From NCBI RefSeq assembly GCF_034119865.1, contig NZ_CP139421.1:1922001-1986000 (forward strand): a stretch of 64,000 nt of DNA. Reading direction: 5' to 3'. This document shows positions 8,680 through 17,771 of this stretch, in pieces. The notes under the pieces were generated by a model, which had not been told where the DNA came from, did not search any database, and was given only the letters and a program-made list of their open reading frames with translations. Numbering within the stretch: the first letter of the stretch is position 1; the number at the start of each line of letters is the position of its first letter. The translations under genes and the position numbers were made by a program. This DNA comes from Algoriphagus sp. NG3. Its GTDB lineage: Bacteria; Bacteroidota; Bacteroidia; Cytophagales; Cyclobacteriaceae.

Positions 8680-9867
8680 TCAATACTGAACAGGATCGAA
8701 AAAAATCGTCGCTATCAAAAACGAAAGGACCGAAATCACAAACCCAAACATAAAAATGTTGTAGCTCTTTCTGAGCAAATGATACTTTTTGGAAAGCACT
8801 TTCCCTAAAAAATAGATATCCGTAATCATACTGTCATATAAGTAGCTACCATCTTCCATTAAGGTGTGCATTCCTTCCTTATAATCGGAAAGTGACATCT
8901 CATGAAAATTCCCAAAATAAAGTAGATTGCCCTGCTTTTTGCTGACGTCCTCTTTTGTTACTACTCCAGTTGTAACTTTGGGACGGGTAGCTAAAATGGC
9001 AAATACCATTGCCGTGAGGCATGTGGCAATCAGCATAATTGTAGGTATCGTGTAAATGGGGAATTCTTCGAGTTTACGCACCAAAACAGTTACTACAATG
9101 GAAATAATGATCGAATTTACTGAGATCATTATATTGGCTTTATTATCTGCCAAAGCAGAAAGCTGCAAATGATTGGAGGATGTAATCCGGAACATCGTCT
9201 CCACTCCCCTTTCTGACTTCTTTTTCTCCTTCTTACTCTTTTTACCTTGGGAATTGGCTTCTTTATCTTTAAGTTCTTCTTCGATTTTCATTTCAATAAG
9301 TTTGAGATTCCTCTCTTTTCCTGGCTGAAGAAATTTCTTTGCATATTCTGTATGGTAATTATGTGAGCGCATAAATACCTGACTTCCTCTGAGCCATTCA
9401 ACTAGGGGCATTTTCTCATTTCCTGAATTTTCTTTCTCCTTTTTTAACAAAAGCGTTTGCTCATAAAACTTCTCCGAACTTAAGTGATATAAATCTGCAT
9501 CACATATAATTTCTTCCAGCAGATTACTGGGCTTTTGCGGAATTTTTGTAGCCAGAATCATTGATTTTATACGCTCGATTCTTTCCAGGTTAATTCCAAG
9601 TTCAACCAAGTACTGTTCAGCCATCTCTGCCCCCCTCGCCTCGTGGCCTTCCCCCTCACCATCCCAATACCCAACATCATGCATCCAGCTTGAAAAATAT
9701 AGATCTTCCAGGTCCTCTTTACCCAGTTTATAATACTCCCCTATTTCTTGGGATTTCTCCACAATCTGCAAAGTATGATCAATATTGTGATAGCAAAATT
9801 CTGATTTTTGCCGATATTCAAACATACTCCTGATCCAGGACTCGAATTTTTCCAATTGTTTATCCAC
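8680..9867 (-). CDS. HD-domain phosphohydrolase fused to a Pycsar-effector-like membrane domain (DUF5706/PycTM)
   Basis: The first 190 or so of 395 residues form an HD hydrolase: H27 and H31 in YHNIDH, the H63-D64 doublet in WMHDVGYWDG, and ICDADLYHL around D123/D125. A lysine-rich linker follows (about 200-225). Then comes a membrane module starting TMFRITSSNHLQLSALADNKANIM with two spans (about 243-262 and 273-295) and a last span near 367-388 (FMFGFVISVLSFLIATIFF). That C-terminal module matches the DUF5706 family, known as membrane effectors of Pycsar cyclic-CMP/UMP anti-phage systems. HD-DUF5706 fusions occur widely in Bacteroidota. No nucleotide cyclase lies beside it, so defence function is inference. 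It is divergent from the beta-propeller gene with a 59-bp spacer. Confidence 0.8.
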   Translation of the reverse strand: MDKQLEKFESWIRSMFEYRQKSEFCYHNIDHTLQIVEKSQEIGEYYKLGKEDLEDLYFSSWMHDVGYWDGEGEGHEARGAEMAEQYLVELGINLERIERIKSMILATKIPQKPSNLLEEIICDADLYHLSSEKFYEQTLLLKKEKENSGNEKMPLVEWLRGSQVFMRSHNYHTEYAKKFLQPGKERNLKLIEMKIEEELKDKEANSQGKKSKKEKKKSERGVETMFRITSSNHLQLSALADNKANIMISVNSIIISIVVTVLVRKLEEFPIYTIPTIMLIATCLTAMVFAILATRPKVTTGVVTKEDVSKKQGNLLYFGNFHEMSLSDYKEGMHTLMEDGSYLYDSMITDIYFLGKVLSKKYHLLRKSYNIFMFGFVISVLSFLIATIFFDPVQY

Positions 9868-9926
9868 TTCTATTCACGTATTTTGAGCATACCAAATTCA
9901 AGGTAATTAGTTCCAGCTGAATATCG

Positions 9927-10778
9927 ATGCAATACTTCAATATATTAGTCTTACTCCTGCTTCTCACCGGTAAATGTAGCCCGCATCTATCGGATATGGA
10001 AAACACTCCTTTTCCTGATGGGTATAAACTGGAAACATACCAGAAAATCATCCTACAAGATGAAATGGAAGAAATTTCCGGTTTGGAATGGGTGGAAAAA
10101 AATCAACTTTGGGCTATAGAAGATGAATCATCAATTATATACAATCTTGATACTAACACCGGGAAGATCCTAAAAAAAAGAAAGTTTGCCAAAAACAGAG
10201 ATATAGAAGATCTGGTAGTAGTGGATAAAGTGGCCTGGGTTCTTCAGAGTAATGGCACCCTATACGAAGTCTCTTCACCTCTAACAAAAGCATCTAAAAC
10301 TACCGAGCACAAATTCCCAATCAAGCAAAAGCGGGATATGGAGGCAATAATAGCCTCCAAAACTGAACCATACCTGTACGTTTTTTGTAAAGCATGTAAA
10401 TGGGACACTGGTCCTGAACAAGCTTCCATTTTTAAGTTTGACTTGACTACCAAAAGCTACGACCCTATTCCGTTTATTGTTTTGACAAGAGAAGATTTAC
10501 AACCCTTACTGCAAACCCGAAACACAGAACCGCTGAAAATTCAGCCTTCAGCTGCGGCTTTGCATCCGATAGAAAACCAGATTTACATACTTTCTTCCAC
10601 CGGGAAGTGGATATGTATCACTGATTTAGAGTTTGTGCCTAAAAAAATATATAGACTTAATCCCCGACTATTCAAACAGCCCGAGGGGATTACTTTCGAT
10701 ACTAAAGGCAATATGTATATTTCAAATGAAGCCCAAGACGGTGATGCCAACATTCTTAAATTCATTTATAACCCATGA
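9927..10778 (+). CDS. Exported SdiA-regulated-like beta-propeller protein
   Basis: The 283-residue protein opens with a signal sequence (MQYFNILVLLLLLTGKCS). The cysteine is not in a clean lipobox, so lipidation is uncertain. The repeats EEISGLEWVEKNQLWAIEDE, RDIEDLVVVDKVAWVLQSNG and PEGITFDTKGNMYISNEAQD are typical of SdiA-regulated/NHL-like propellers that chelate calcium. Its TGA overlaps the ATG of the metallophosphoesterase gene (ATGA at 10775-10778), so the two are translationally coupled and probably act together in the periplasm or at the outer membrane. No enzymatic activity can be inferred. Confidence 0.8.
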   Translation: MQYFNILVLLLLLTGKCSPHLSDMENTPFPDGYKLETYQKIILQDEMEEISGLEWVEKNQLWAIEDESSIIYNLDTNTGKILKKRKFAKNRDIEDLVVVDKVAWVLQSNGTLYEVSSPLTKASKTTEHKFPIKQKRDMEAIIASKTEPYLYVFCKACKWDTGPEQASIFKFDLTTKSYDPIPFIVLTREDLQPLLQTRNTEPLKIQPSAAALHPIENQIYILSSTGKWICITDLEFVPKKIYRLNPRLFKQPEGITFDTKGNMYISNEAQDGDANILKFIYNP

Positions 10779-13700
10779 AGAGAATAAGTTTGCTTCTGAT
10801 TTTCTGGTCCCTTTCCACTACGTTATGGGCACAGCAGGAAGCTAACCTTAAGTTCCGTATTTACCTGATTGGAGATGCCGGAGAAATGGAAAACGGACAT
10901 CATCCGGTTGTGGAAGATGTTAAGGAAAAACTTCTGAAAGACGAAACTATCCCAACACATATTATTTATCTAGGTGATGATATTTATCCCAAAGGGATGC
11001 CTGAATCTGAGTATAAAGAGAGGGACAGGGCAGAGTTGATATTGAAGACACAACTTGATCTCTACCAGTACCTCTCCGGTAAAATTTGGATGGTACCTGG
11101 AAACCACGATTGGGAACGGGGAAGATCCAAAGGCTGGGCAGCCGTGCTACGGGCCGAAGAATATGTACAGGAAAATTACCCGGAAGACAAGGTTAACTGG
11201 ATACCCACTGGTGGATGTCCAGGCCCTGATGTGATCGAGTTGGATCCTGGGACTTTATTGATCACTTTAGATAGCCAATGGTGGCTGCAACTAAAGAACA
11301 AACCCGGAGCTGATTCAGATTGTGAATATAAATCAGAGGAAGAAGTTCTTGATGCCTTAAGATATGTTTTCGAGGAAAATCAGGAAAAAACCATCTTGGT
11401 AGCCATGCATCATCCACTTCGATCCTATGGGCCACATAATGGTGCTTACAGCTGGAAAGATCATTTATTCCCACTTACTGCAGCTTCACAGAAACTGTAT
11501 GTCCCATTGCCTGGGATCGGATCAATTTACCCACTCTACAGAAGCTGGTTTGGGGATATCCAAGATCTCACCCATCCACAATACGAAGCCATGACCAGGG
11601 CCTTGGAAAGCATATTCAAGGAGCATCCAAACGTGATCAATGTCGCAGGACATGAACACGGCTTGGCATATACCCGGGAGGACAATGTACATTATGTCAT
11701 TAGTGGTGCTGGAGCCAAAAGTACTTATATCAAAAAAAACAATTCTGCGGATTTCACATATTCCCTACAAGGCTATGCAGCCTTGGATTTTTATGAAAAC
11801 CATGAGGTAAAGATCACTTTCTTTGACCCCCTCAAAGAAGAGCCCTTATATGAAGCACAATTGGTTAAACCATTTGCAAAGAACATAACAGAACTTGTAC
11901 TATTCGACCGTAAGATCCCTGAATATGTGACACGCCCTATCTCTACACAATACCTTCATGGAAATGGATATTACAGATTTTTGGGAAAAAACTACAGAGA
12001 CACTTGGGCAATTCCTGCCACTTTCGAATCCATAGATATCACTACGGCCAAAACTGGCCTTAAAATCATTAAAAAGGGTGGAGGCTTGCAGACCCACTCA
12101 TTAAGATTGGCCAATAAAGAAGGCAGGGAATATGTTTTGCGGTCAATAAATAAATATCCTGAAAAGGCACTGTCTCCAGAGCTCAGGAAGACCATAGCCA
12201 AACAGCTAGTTGAAGACCAAATATCTTCTTCCCATCCCTATGCCGCACTTGCGGTAGCCAGACTGGCGGATAAAGTTGGGGTAGTACACACCAACCCTAA
12301 GATCGTCTATTTACCCGATGACCCTTTGCTGGGTATTTACAGGAAAGACTTTGGGGATGATCTCTATCTTTTTGAGGAACGTGAAATAGCCGGAAAAGAC
12401 GCTCCTGAGGACATTAAGTTTTTCAGCACCGATAAAATGCTAAAAAAAATCCACGGTGATAATGACCATCAGGTAGTACAGAAAGAAGTTCTAAATGCGA
12501 GGATATTTGATTTTTGGATAGCTGATTGGGACCGGCATGATGACCAGTGGAGATGGATAGGTGAAAAAGGAAAAAAGGGATGGGAATTCACCCCTATGCC
12601 CCGGGATAGAGACCAGGCATTCTTCGTAAACCAGGGGATTTTCCCAAAAATTGCCAGCCGTAAATGGGCTGATCCCAGGTTTCAGGGATTTGATTATACC
12701 CCTCCCCGATTTGTATCTGGGTTCATGTTTAATCCCAGATATTTTGACCGAAGCTTTTTAAACGAGCTGGATAGAAAAGACTGGGAAAAATCACTGGATA
12801 AGATCATCCCGAAAATGACTGAACAAATCATATCCGATGCATTTATAGACTGGCCGGACTCTGTGGCTGCAAGCAGCGCCCCTGAGATCCAAGCCAAGCT
12901 TCGTCAGCGTAAAACCTGGCTGAAGGAGGAAATGCTCAAGCACTATGCATTTTTATCAAAAAATGTAGATGTGGTGGGATCGAATAAAAATGAGGACTTT
13001 GAAATAACCTACAGGGAAGATGGACGGGTTAAGGTAGAGGTAAGAAAAATAGATAAATCTGGAAATCTGGAGCAGAAGCTTTACCAGCGTACTTTCTTGC
13101 CCGAGGAAACCCAGGAGGTACGACTGTACGGACTTAAAGGTAAAGATATGTTTCGCACCAAGGGAGAAGGTCCTGGGAAAATCAAAATTAGGATAATACC
13201 CGGAACTGGTGACAAAACAGTAGAGGATGAAGGTACTACTCGAAAAAAGAATACGCTAATTTATCAGAACCCCGATGAAAATAGGCAAATAGAAGTTGGC
13301 GGCAGTTTCAAGACTAAGCAAGCCCCCTCACTATCTTATCTCAACTACGACAGGAAAGAGTTTAAATACGATAAACTAATGCCGCTTGCATCGGTAGCAG
13401 TTAACAGGGATGATGGTTTGTTTTTGGGTGCCGGAGTTCTTTGGGAAAAGCACGGATTTAAGAAAGAGCCCTACTCCATCAGGCAATCCATTGTCGGCAA
13501 TTATGCAATCAGTTCCTCTGCTTTCAATATCGAATACAAAGGTCATGCAGTTGACGTGATCCGGAATTTTGACTTGGTATGGAAAGCAGATGTACGTGCC
13601 CCGGATTTTGCATACAACTTCTTCGGAATAGGAAACGAGACCACCTATAACACAGAAGTTAATGGCATAGAATACTATAGGGCAAGGTTCAGCTGGTATG

Positions 13701-14422
13701 AACTTTCAGGAGGTTTACAGTCAAAACTAGGAGAAAGCGGGAGTTTTACAATTGGCCCACACTATCAGGTCTATAGATTTGATACCGATGAAAATTCAGG
13801 CAAGTTCATCACCTCTCCAGAAAGTGGCCTTGATCAGGTTCATCTGGACAAAGCCAAATTTTATACAGGACTCTCAGGCAAAGTGATCTTTGACCGAAGA
13901 GACCATAAAAACCTACCTACCAGAGGATTATATTTCGAGGGACAGGCAAAAAGAATGTGGGGGCTGAATGATTATTCCGGGGACTTTACCAGAGTGGATG
14001 GAGAGCTTGCACTCTATTGGTCATTCCGATATCCCTCCAGACTGGTATGGGCGACTAGATTTGGAGGTGGAAAAAACTGGGGTGGTTATGAGTATTTCCA
14101 GGGCCAGACGCTTGGTGGACTGGACAATCTGCGCAGTTACAGAAGATTCAGATTTAACGGTGACGCGGTGTTTTATAACAATACTGAAGTGAGAGTCCGA
14201 TTATTTAATTTAAATACATATCTACTTCCAGCCAGTGTAGGGATTTTGGCATACAATGATATAGGACGTGTCTGGGTCAAAAACGAGAAATCGGACAAGT
14301 GGCACAACTCTTTGGGAGGAGGCGTATGGTTGGCACCGTTGAATCAGTTTGTTGCTACTTTTTCGGTAGGCTTTAATGAAGAGGAATTCCTACCCTTTTT
14401 TACTTTGGGATATCAGTTTTGA
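10775..14422 (+). CDS. Metallophosphoesterase with central kinase-like region and C-terminal Omp85-type beta-barrel
   Basis: The 1215-residue protein starts with a signal peptide ending LWAQQ. Residues 25-330 are a calcineurin-like metallophosphoesterase: D34 in GDAGE, LGDDIYP, GNHDW (N110-D112), MHHPLRSYG and GHEHG. The central part (about 400-760) has a pattern DFWIADWDRHDDQWRW (D579-W594), followed by TPMPRDRDQAFF (D611, D613). This resembles the catalytic and metal-binding motifs of CotH/HipA/Fam20-like kinases; that likeness is inference. From about 850 the sequence is beta-rich, with LPTRGLYFEGQAKR, GGLDNLRSYRRFRF and a terminal phenylalanine (LGYQF), as in BamA/Omp85 surface barrels. 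It is coupled by overlap to the propeller gene and overlaps the convergent GAF gene by 33 bp. Confidence 0.85.
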   Translation: MKRISLLLIFWSLSTTLWAQQEANLKFRIYLIGDAGEMENGHHPVVEDVKEKLLKDETIPTHIIYLGDDIYPKGMPESEYKERDRAELILKTQLDLYQYLSGKIWMVPGNHDWERGRSKGWAAVLRAEEYVQENYPEDKVNWIPTGGCPGPDVIELDPGTLLITLDSQWWLQLKNKPGADSDCEYKSEEEVLDALRYVFEENQEKTILVAMHHPLRSYGPHNGAYSWKDHLFPLTAASQKLYVPLPGIGSIYPLYRSWFGDIQDLTHPQYEAMTRALESIFKEHPNVINVAGHEHGLAYTREDNVHYVISGAGAKSTYIKKNNSADFTYSLQGYAALDFYENHEVKITFFDPLKEEPLYEAQLVKPFAKNITELVLFDRKIPEYVTRPISTQYLHGNGYYRFLGKNYRDTWAIPATFESIDITTAKTGLKIIKKGGGLQTHSLRLANKEGREYVLRSINKYPEKALSPELRKTIAKQLVEDQISSSHPYAALAVARLADKVGVVHTNPKIVYLPDDPLLGIYRKDFGDDLYLFEEREIAGKDAPEDIKFFSTDKMLKKIHGDNDHQVVQKEVLNARIFDFWIADWDRHDDQWRWIGEKGKKGWEFTPMPRDRDQAFFVNQGIFPKIASRKWADPRFQGFDYTPPRFVSGFMFNPRYFDRSFLNELDRKDWEKSLDKIIPKMTEQIISDAFIDWPDSVAASSAPEIQAKLRQRKTWLKEEMLKHYAFLSKNVDVVGSNKNEDFEITYREDGRVKVEVRKIDKSGNLEQKLYQRTFLPEETQEVRLYGLKGKDMFRTKGEGPGKIKIRIIPGTGDKTVEDEGTTRKKNTLIYQNPDENRQIEVGGSFKTKQAPSLSYLNYDRKEFKYDKLMPLASVAVNRDDGLFLGAGVLWEKHGFKKEPYSIRQSIVGNYAISSSAFNIEYKGHAVDVIRNFDLVWKADVRAPDFAYNFFGIGNETTYNTEVNGIEYYRARFSWYELSGGLQSKLGESGSFTIGPHYQVYRFDTDENSGKFITSPESGLDQVHLDKAKFYTGLSGKVIFDRRDHKNLPTRGLYFEGQAKRMWGLNDYSGDFTRVDGELALYWSFRYPSRLVWATRFGGGKNWGGYEYFQGQTLGGLDNLRSYRRFRFNGDAVFYNNTEVRVRLFNLNTYLLPASVGILAYNDIGRVWVKNEKSDKWHNSLGGGVWLAPLNQFVATFSVGFNEEEFLPFFTLGYQF

Positions 14423-16759
14423 TGGATTTTCTGTTTCTCCAAGCATTTTCGCAGCTACAGTTACCCTTATGGCCTTAAGCCCATGGACACCTTGCATCTC
14501 TTCCAGATCAAACTCCTCAACCCGATCTTGAAGTTCACCTTTGTTCTGCAAAAACGTAATAAAGTCCAGGTATTCTTTTGCTTCCCGCTGCTGGGAGTAA
14601 ACAATGGCTATTTTACCCGGCTGTACCAGTCGCTCTTGAGTACCTGAAATCAACGCCTTATCAATTCGCTTTTTCATGATTTCATAGCGGATGTTATAAG
14701 CTCCTTCCACATCAAACTTCCGCTCATCCAACCTGAAACTGATTGAAATAGGTGTGCTGTGAGCAAGAATCAATTGGGTGATTTCCAGAGGATTTTCAAA
14801 TTTAACTCGCTTTTCTTCTATAAGATTCACGATTTTTACCAAGCTCTGAAGCTGCCATAGTCTAAGATTTTTGAGGTACATCAGATCAAACTTCTGATCT
14901 TTCACCAATGACTGGCCAATGTAGATGTTGTATTCAATGCCGTCAGTTTTAAACTTCTCGAAATAATGAGGATAAATTTTCTGGATCGTAGCTTCTTGCT
15001 CATCCAAGAACGTCCCTATCGTTTGGTTAATAAACTGAAGATTCCTTTCAAAGGCCTTCCTGTGGATGTTTATGATTTGTAGCTTAGGATCCAGCGCATC
15101 AAAATAGGATTTCACCTCTTCTTTCAAATCTGGGTAGGTCTCGCCTAAATGGACAAAAGTTGGTTCCAGTTCCCGAAGGAAAAACTCCGTAATCCTGACT
15201 TCTTCTTCACTGAGCAATATAAGATTGATCCTTCGCTTATATTCCTCTATCTGGTCGATCAGGCTATCAAGAAGTGGCAAATAGTGAAGGCTTCTGGCGA
15301 GCTCCAAAATCTCTTTACCCTTATTCAACTGAATCACAAAATCATCATGGATAGCCTTGTTCCGCTCAATGGATGAGTTTTTAACATCTACTGCGGCATA
15401 TAGAGGATACACATCTTTGAATAATATCGGCTGGATTTCAGGTTTCTTTCCTTCTTCCTCCTCGAGTACATAATCCAAGGCTATTTCATCAAATTTCCAT
15501 TCCACTACCGGATGGATAGCTGTAAAGTTCTTCCGGATTATAGCCTTGATCTTATGATCCAGATTCTCAGCCTGTCTGTGTAAGGCAAGAGAAAGTGACG
15601 GGGCCAGGTAGTTAAGGGTGTGGAGCATCAATGGATCAAAAATCCCTTTTTTTACCGAACAGATTTCCAAAACACCCACCAGCTTGCCATTGTGTCGAAG
15701 CGGATAAAGAATAATTTCCTGTAACCCTAAGTTGACCATCAGCTTCACCAGCTCGGAATCATCTGCTTGTTCCTGAATATCTTTTAAGAAAACAGGGTTA
15801 TCTACTTTTGAAAGAAACTCCACTATTGCGCGATAGGGGCCTTCACTCCCCGGCACCAAGAGTTCCCTGATAAGATAGCTATAGGCAAGCCGGCTCTCTG
15901 ACATAATGACCCTACCGGATATGTTCTGGAGAATGGCCACTCCTATCTTTAATTCTCCCCGATCAAGCAGGCTCTTCACAGCATCTTCTACGATGAGCAT
16001 AAACTCCCCGGCACTGACTTCATCCTGTTTCAAGACAGCGGCATTAAGAGTGGCCACGCTTTGGGCAACTGTCAAATCATTGGCTTCCATCATGACAAAC
16101 CCATGAAATTCAAACATCTCTAATGGGAGCAGGTTCTTTAACCGCTCAAGTTCAAATTCGTATGGTTGGTCTATTCTACAGAATTCTGATTGATCATGAA
16201 TTGGCGGAAGAGGAGCCTTCGGCACTACCCGTACAAACTGGGTGTTAAAATGAATTTGATAATGCCTGTTGACCCCGTTTGAGCCCCTGAATTTTAAGAC
16301 CATGGGAGGGAACTGGTTTATCTGAATTCCATATAACTGACTTAAAATCTTCGCATAGATCTGTATTTTCTTATTGAAGGAGATCTGCTCATAGTCCAGA
16401 TTATCGGGAAGTTTTATTGATTTATCATGCGTTAAAAACTGTTCTGAAAAAGCAGGGGTGGCATAAATTGGATTATAGTCAAAGGGTTTTGATATAGCCA
16501 AAATCTTCTTTTCATCCTGACCAGAAAGGGGGATTAAGGAACTTAGAATCACCCCAAACCCTAGCTTGTTTTCTTCATTGTTCAAGATCAGGGGATCAAT
16601 ATCTTCTTTTAACAACTCAGGGAACTTCAGAATCCTGTTTAAATAATCATGATAAAGACAAGTGCTGGGATGGATATAATCTGCAAGTTCCTTCCATCTT
16701 TCAATCAAAAGCTTAAAATCAAGAAAAGAGTGTATCCCGACTGTGTGTTCCAAATCCAT
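14390..16759 (-). CDS. Large GAF-domain protein of unknown role
   Basis: The 789-residue protein has no signal peptide or membrane span and looks cytoplasmic. A GAF-like module lies at about residues 290-400, with EIILYPLRHNGKLVGVLEICS and LNYLAPSLSLALHRQAE. The flanking N-terminal 250 residues and C-terminal 350 mostly helical residues are not recognised. Similar proteins are common in Bacteroidota and are annotated only as GAF-domain proteins. Its 3' end overlaps the convergent beta-barrel gene by 33 bp. No kinase, cyclase or output domain is visible, so signalling is only suggested. Confidence 0.75.
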   Translation of the reverse strand: MDLEHTVGIHSFLDFKLLIERWKELADYIHPSTCLYHDYLNRILKFPELLKEDIDPLILNNEENKLGFGVILSSLIPLSGQDEKKILAISKPFDYNPIYATPAFSEQFLTHDKSIKLPDNLDYEQISFNKKIQIYAKILSQLYGIQINQFPPMVLKFRGSNGVNRHYQIHFNTQFVRVVPKAPLPPIHDQSEFCRIDQPYEFELERLKNLLPLEMFEFHGFVMMEANDLTVAQSVATLNAAVLKQDEVSAGEFMLIVEDAVKSLLDRGELKIGVAILQNISGRVIMSESRLAYSYLIRELLVPGSEGPYRAIVEFLSKVDNPVFLKDIQEQADDSELVKLMVNLGLQEIILYPLRHNGKLVGVLEICSVKKGIFDPLMLHTLNYLAPSLSLALHRQAENLDHKIKAIIRKNFTAIHPVVEWKFDEIALDYVLEEEEGKKPEIQPILFKDVYPLYAAVDVKNSSIERNKAIHDDFVIQLNKGKEILELARSLHYLPLLDSLIDQIEEYKRRINLILLSEEEVRITEFFLRELEPTFVHLGETYPDLKEEVKSYFDALDPKLQIINIHRKAFERNLQFINQTIGTFLDEQEATIQKIYPHYFEKFKTDGIEYNIYIGQSLVKDQKFDLMYLKNLRLWQLQSLVKIVNLIEEKRVKFENPLEITQLILAHSTPISISFRLDERKFDVEGAYNIRYEIMKKRIDKALISGTQERLVQPGKIAIVYSQQREAKEYLDFITFLQNKGELQDRVEEFDLEEMQGVHGLKAIRVTVAAKMLGETENPSKLISQSKKG

Positions 16760-16865
16760 AGTAGTAAAAATCCAATTTATAAGTGTTTAAACCAATTACG
16801 TGGAATAAAAGTTGATTTTTGGATAAAACAATTAATGATAGCACAAATAATCTTGACTTTTATTT

Positions 16866-16879
16866 AGAATGTTCATTCC
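16866..16879. promoter_or_regulatory. TetR operator copy 1 (SDR promoter)
   Basis: AGAATGTTCATTCC fits the motif GGAAY-N4-RTTCC, with one deviation at the first base. It lies just upstream of the -7 box TACCTTTG (16888-16895). Its centre is 31 bp, about three helical turns, from copy 2. Confidence 0.65.
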
Positions 16880-16887
16880 GTTTAAAT

Positions 16888-16895
16888 TACCTTTG
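16888..16895 (+). promoter_or_regulatory. -7 promoter box of the SDR gene
   Basis: TACCTTTG matches TAnnTTTG. It is flanked by operator copies 1 and 2, so repressor bound there would block the promoter. It lies 38 bp before the SDR ATG. Confidence 0.6.
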
Positions 16896-16896
16896 T

Positions 16897-16910
16897 GGAA
16901 TGATTGTTCC
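16897..16910. promoter_or_regulatory. TetR operator copy 2 (SDR promoter)
   Basis: GGAATGATTGTTCC is an exact match to GGAAY-N4-RTTCC. It begins one base after the -7 box of the SDR promoter. Confidence 0.7.
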
Positions 16911-16932
16911 GTTAAATAAAACAGATAACAAA

Positions 16933-17688
16933 ATGAGTACATTAAAAGACAAAGTTGCCGTAATTACAGGCGGTAACGCAGGAATAGGACTGGCTACAGC
17001 CAAAGAATTTGTAGCACAAGGCGCACAGGTGATCATTACAGGCCGAAACCAGCAAACGATAGATGAAGCAGTGGGGATGCTAGGCAATAATACAGTGGGA
17101 ATCCAGGCTGATGTATCCCGGATTAAAGACATTGAAAATCTGGTAGCAAAAGTAGAATCGCAGTTTGGAAAAGTAGATGTATTATTGGTCAATGCGGGAG
17201 TTTCCCATCAAGAGCCAATAGGACAGCTTAGCGAGGAGATTTTCGATACGCTTTCGGATATAAATTTTAAGGGTGCGGTATTTACAACCGAGAAATTTAT
17301 TCCGATTCTCAATGAAGGAGCTTCAATTATTCACGTGACATCAGTAAGCGCTTATACTTATGCCACAGGAACCAGTATTTATTCTGCAAGTAAAGCAGCG
17401 TTGACAGCCTACAGCAAATCTGCTGCTGTAGAATTGGCAGGCAGAAAGATCAGGGTGAATACAGTAGCTCCTTCCATGACAGAAACAGATATGATTTACC
17501 GGGGAGAGCTCGGCACTGAGGAAGTCCATAATTTCCTAAAAGACAAATTCATGCCGTTCAAACGATTTGCCAAGCCTGAAGAAATCGCAAAACTCATCGG
17601 TTTTCTTGCTTCCGATGACGCCTCATTTATTTCCGGCGCTGAGTACACCATAGATAGCGGTGCTTCAGTCAATGCGGTACGTCTCTAA
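16933..17688 (+). CDS. Classical SDR-family oxidoreductase under TetR control
   Basis: The ATG at 16933 gives a 251-residue classical SDR. The open frame extends upstream to 16819, but that region holds the promoter and operators. Motifs are ITGGNAGIG (about 11-19), VNAGVSH, the serine in HVTSVSAY, and YSASKAALTAYSKS with the catalytic Tyr and Lys. The C-terminus has ISGAEYTIDSGAS, usual for NAD(P)-dependent alcohol or ketone reductases. The TetR gene follows 83 bp downstream. Both promoters carry the same 14-bp inverted repeat, so the TetR protein very likely represses this enzyme and itself, with a substrate-like inducer. Confidence 0.9.
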   Translation: MSTLKDKVAVITGGNAGIGLATAKEFVAQGAQVIITGRNQQTIDEAVGMLGNNTVGIQADVSRIKDIENLVAKVESQFGKVDVLLVNAGVSHQEPIGQLSEEIFDTLSDINFKGAVFTTEKFIPILNEGASIIHVTSVSAYTYATGTSIYSASKAALTAYSKSAAVELAGRKIRVNTVAPSMTETDMIYRGELGTEEVHNFLKDKFMPFKRFAKPEEIAKLIGFLASDDASFISGAEYTIDSGASVNAVRL

Positions 17689-17705
17689 TTTTTTTGCCAA
17701 TAATT

Positions 17706-17719
17706 GGAACATTCGTTCC
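17706..17719. promoter_or_regulatory. TetR operator copy 3 (TetR promoter)
   Basis: GGAACATTCGTTCC is a perfect 5-4-5 inverted repeat and matches the two operators before the SDR. It lies between a TTG (17704-17706) and the -7 box TATCTTTG (17729-17736), overlapping the -33 region. Confidence 0.72.
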
Positions 17720-17728
17720 TGAATTTCT

Positions 17729-17736
17729 TATCTTTG
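17729..17736 (+). promoter_or_regulatory. -7 promoter box of the TetR gene
   Basis: TATCTTTG matches TAnnTTTG. It is 22 bp after a TTG at 17704-17706 and 35 bp before the TetR ATG. Confidence 0.6.
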
Positions 17737-17771
17737 TAGAGTAGTTCGCTACTTTACAAAGATATTTTTAT

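Noticed and set aside
8524..8808. 94-codon plus-strand frame before and over the end of the HD-domain gene
   Set aside because: Its second half is antisense to the HD-fusion gene, the residues are very Lys/Arg/Asn-rich, and no family is recognisable. The 7-bp inverted repeat TATCCTA/TAGGATA inside it has no terminator tail.
16819..16932. N-terminal extension of the SDR at 16933
   Set aside because: This region carries the TACCTTTG promoter box and two operators, and the classical SDR N-terminus begins at 16933.
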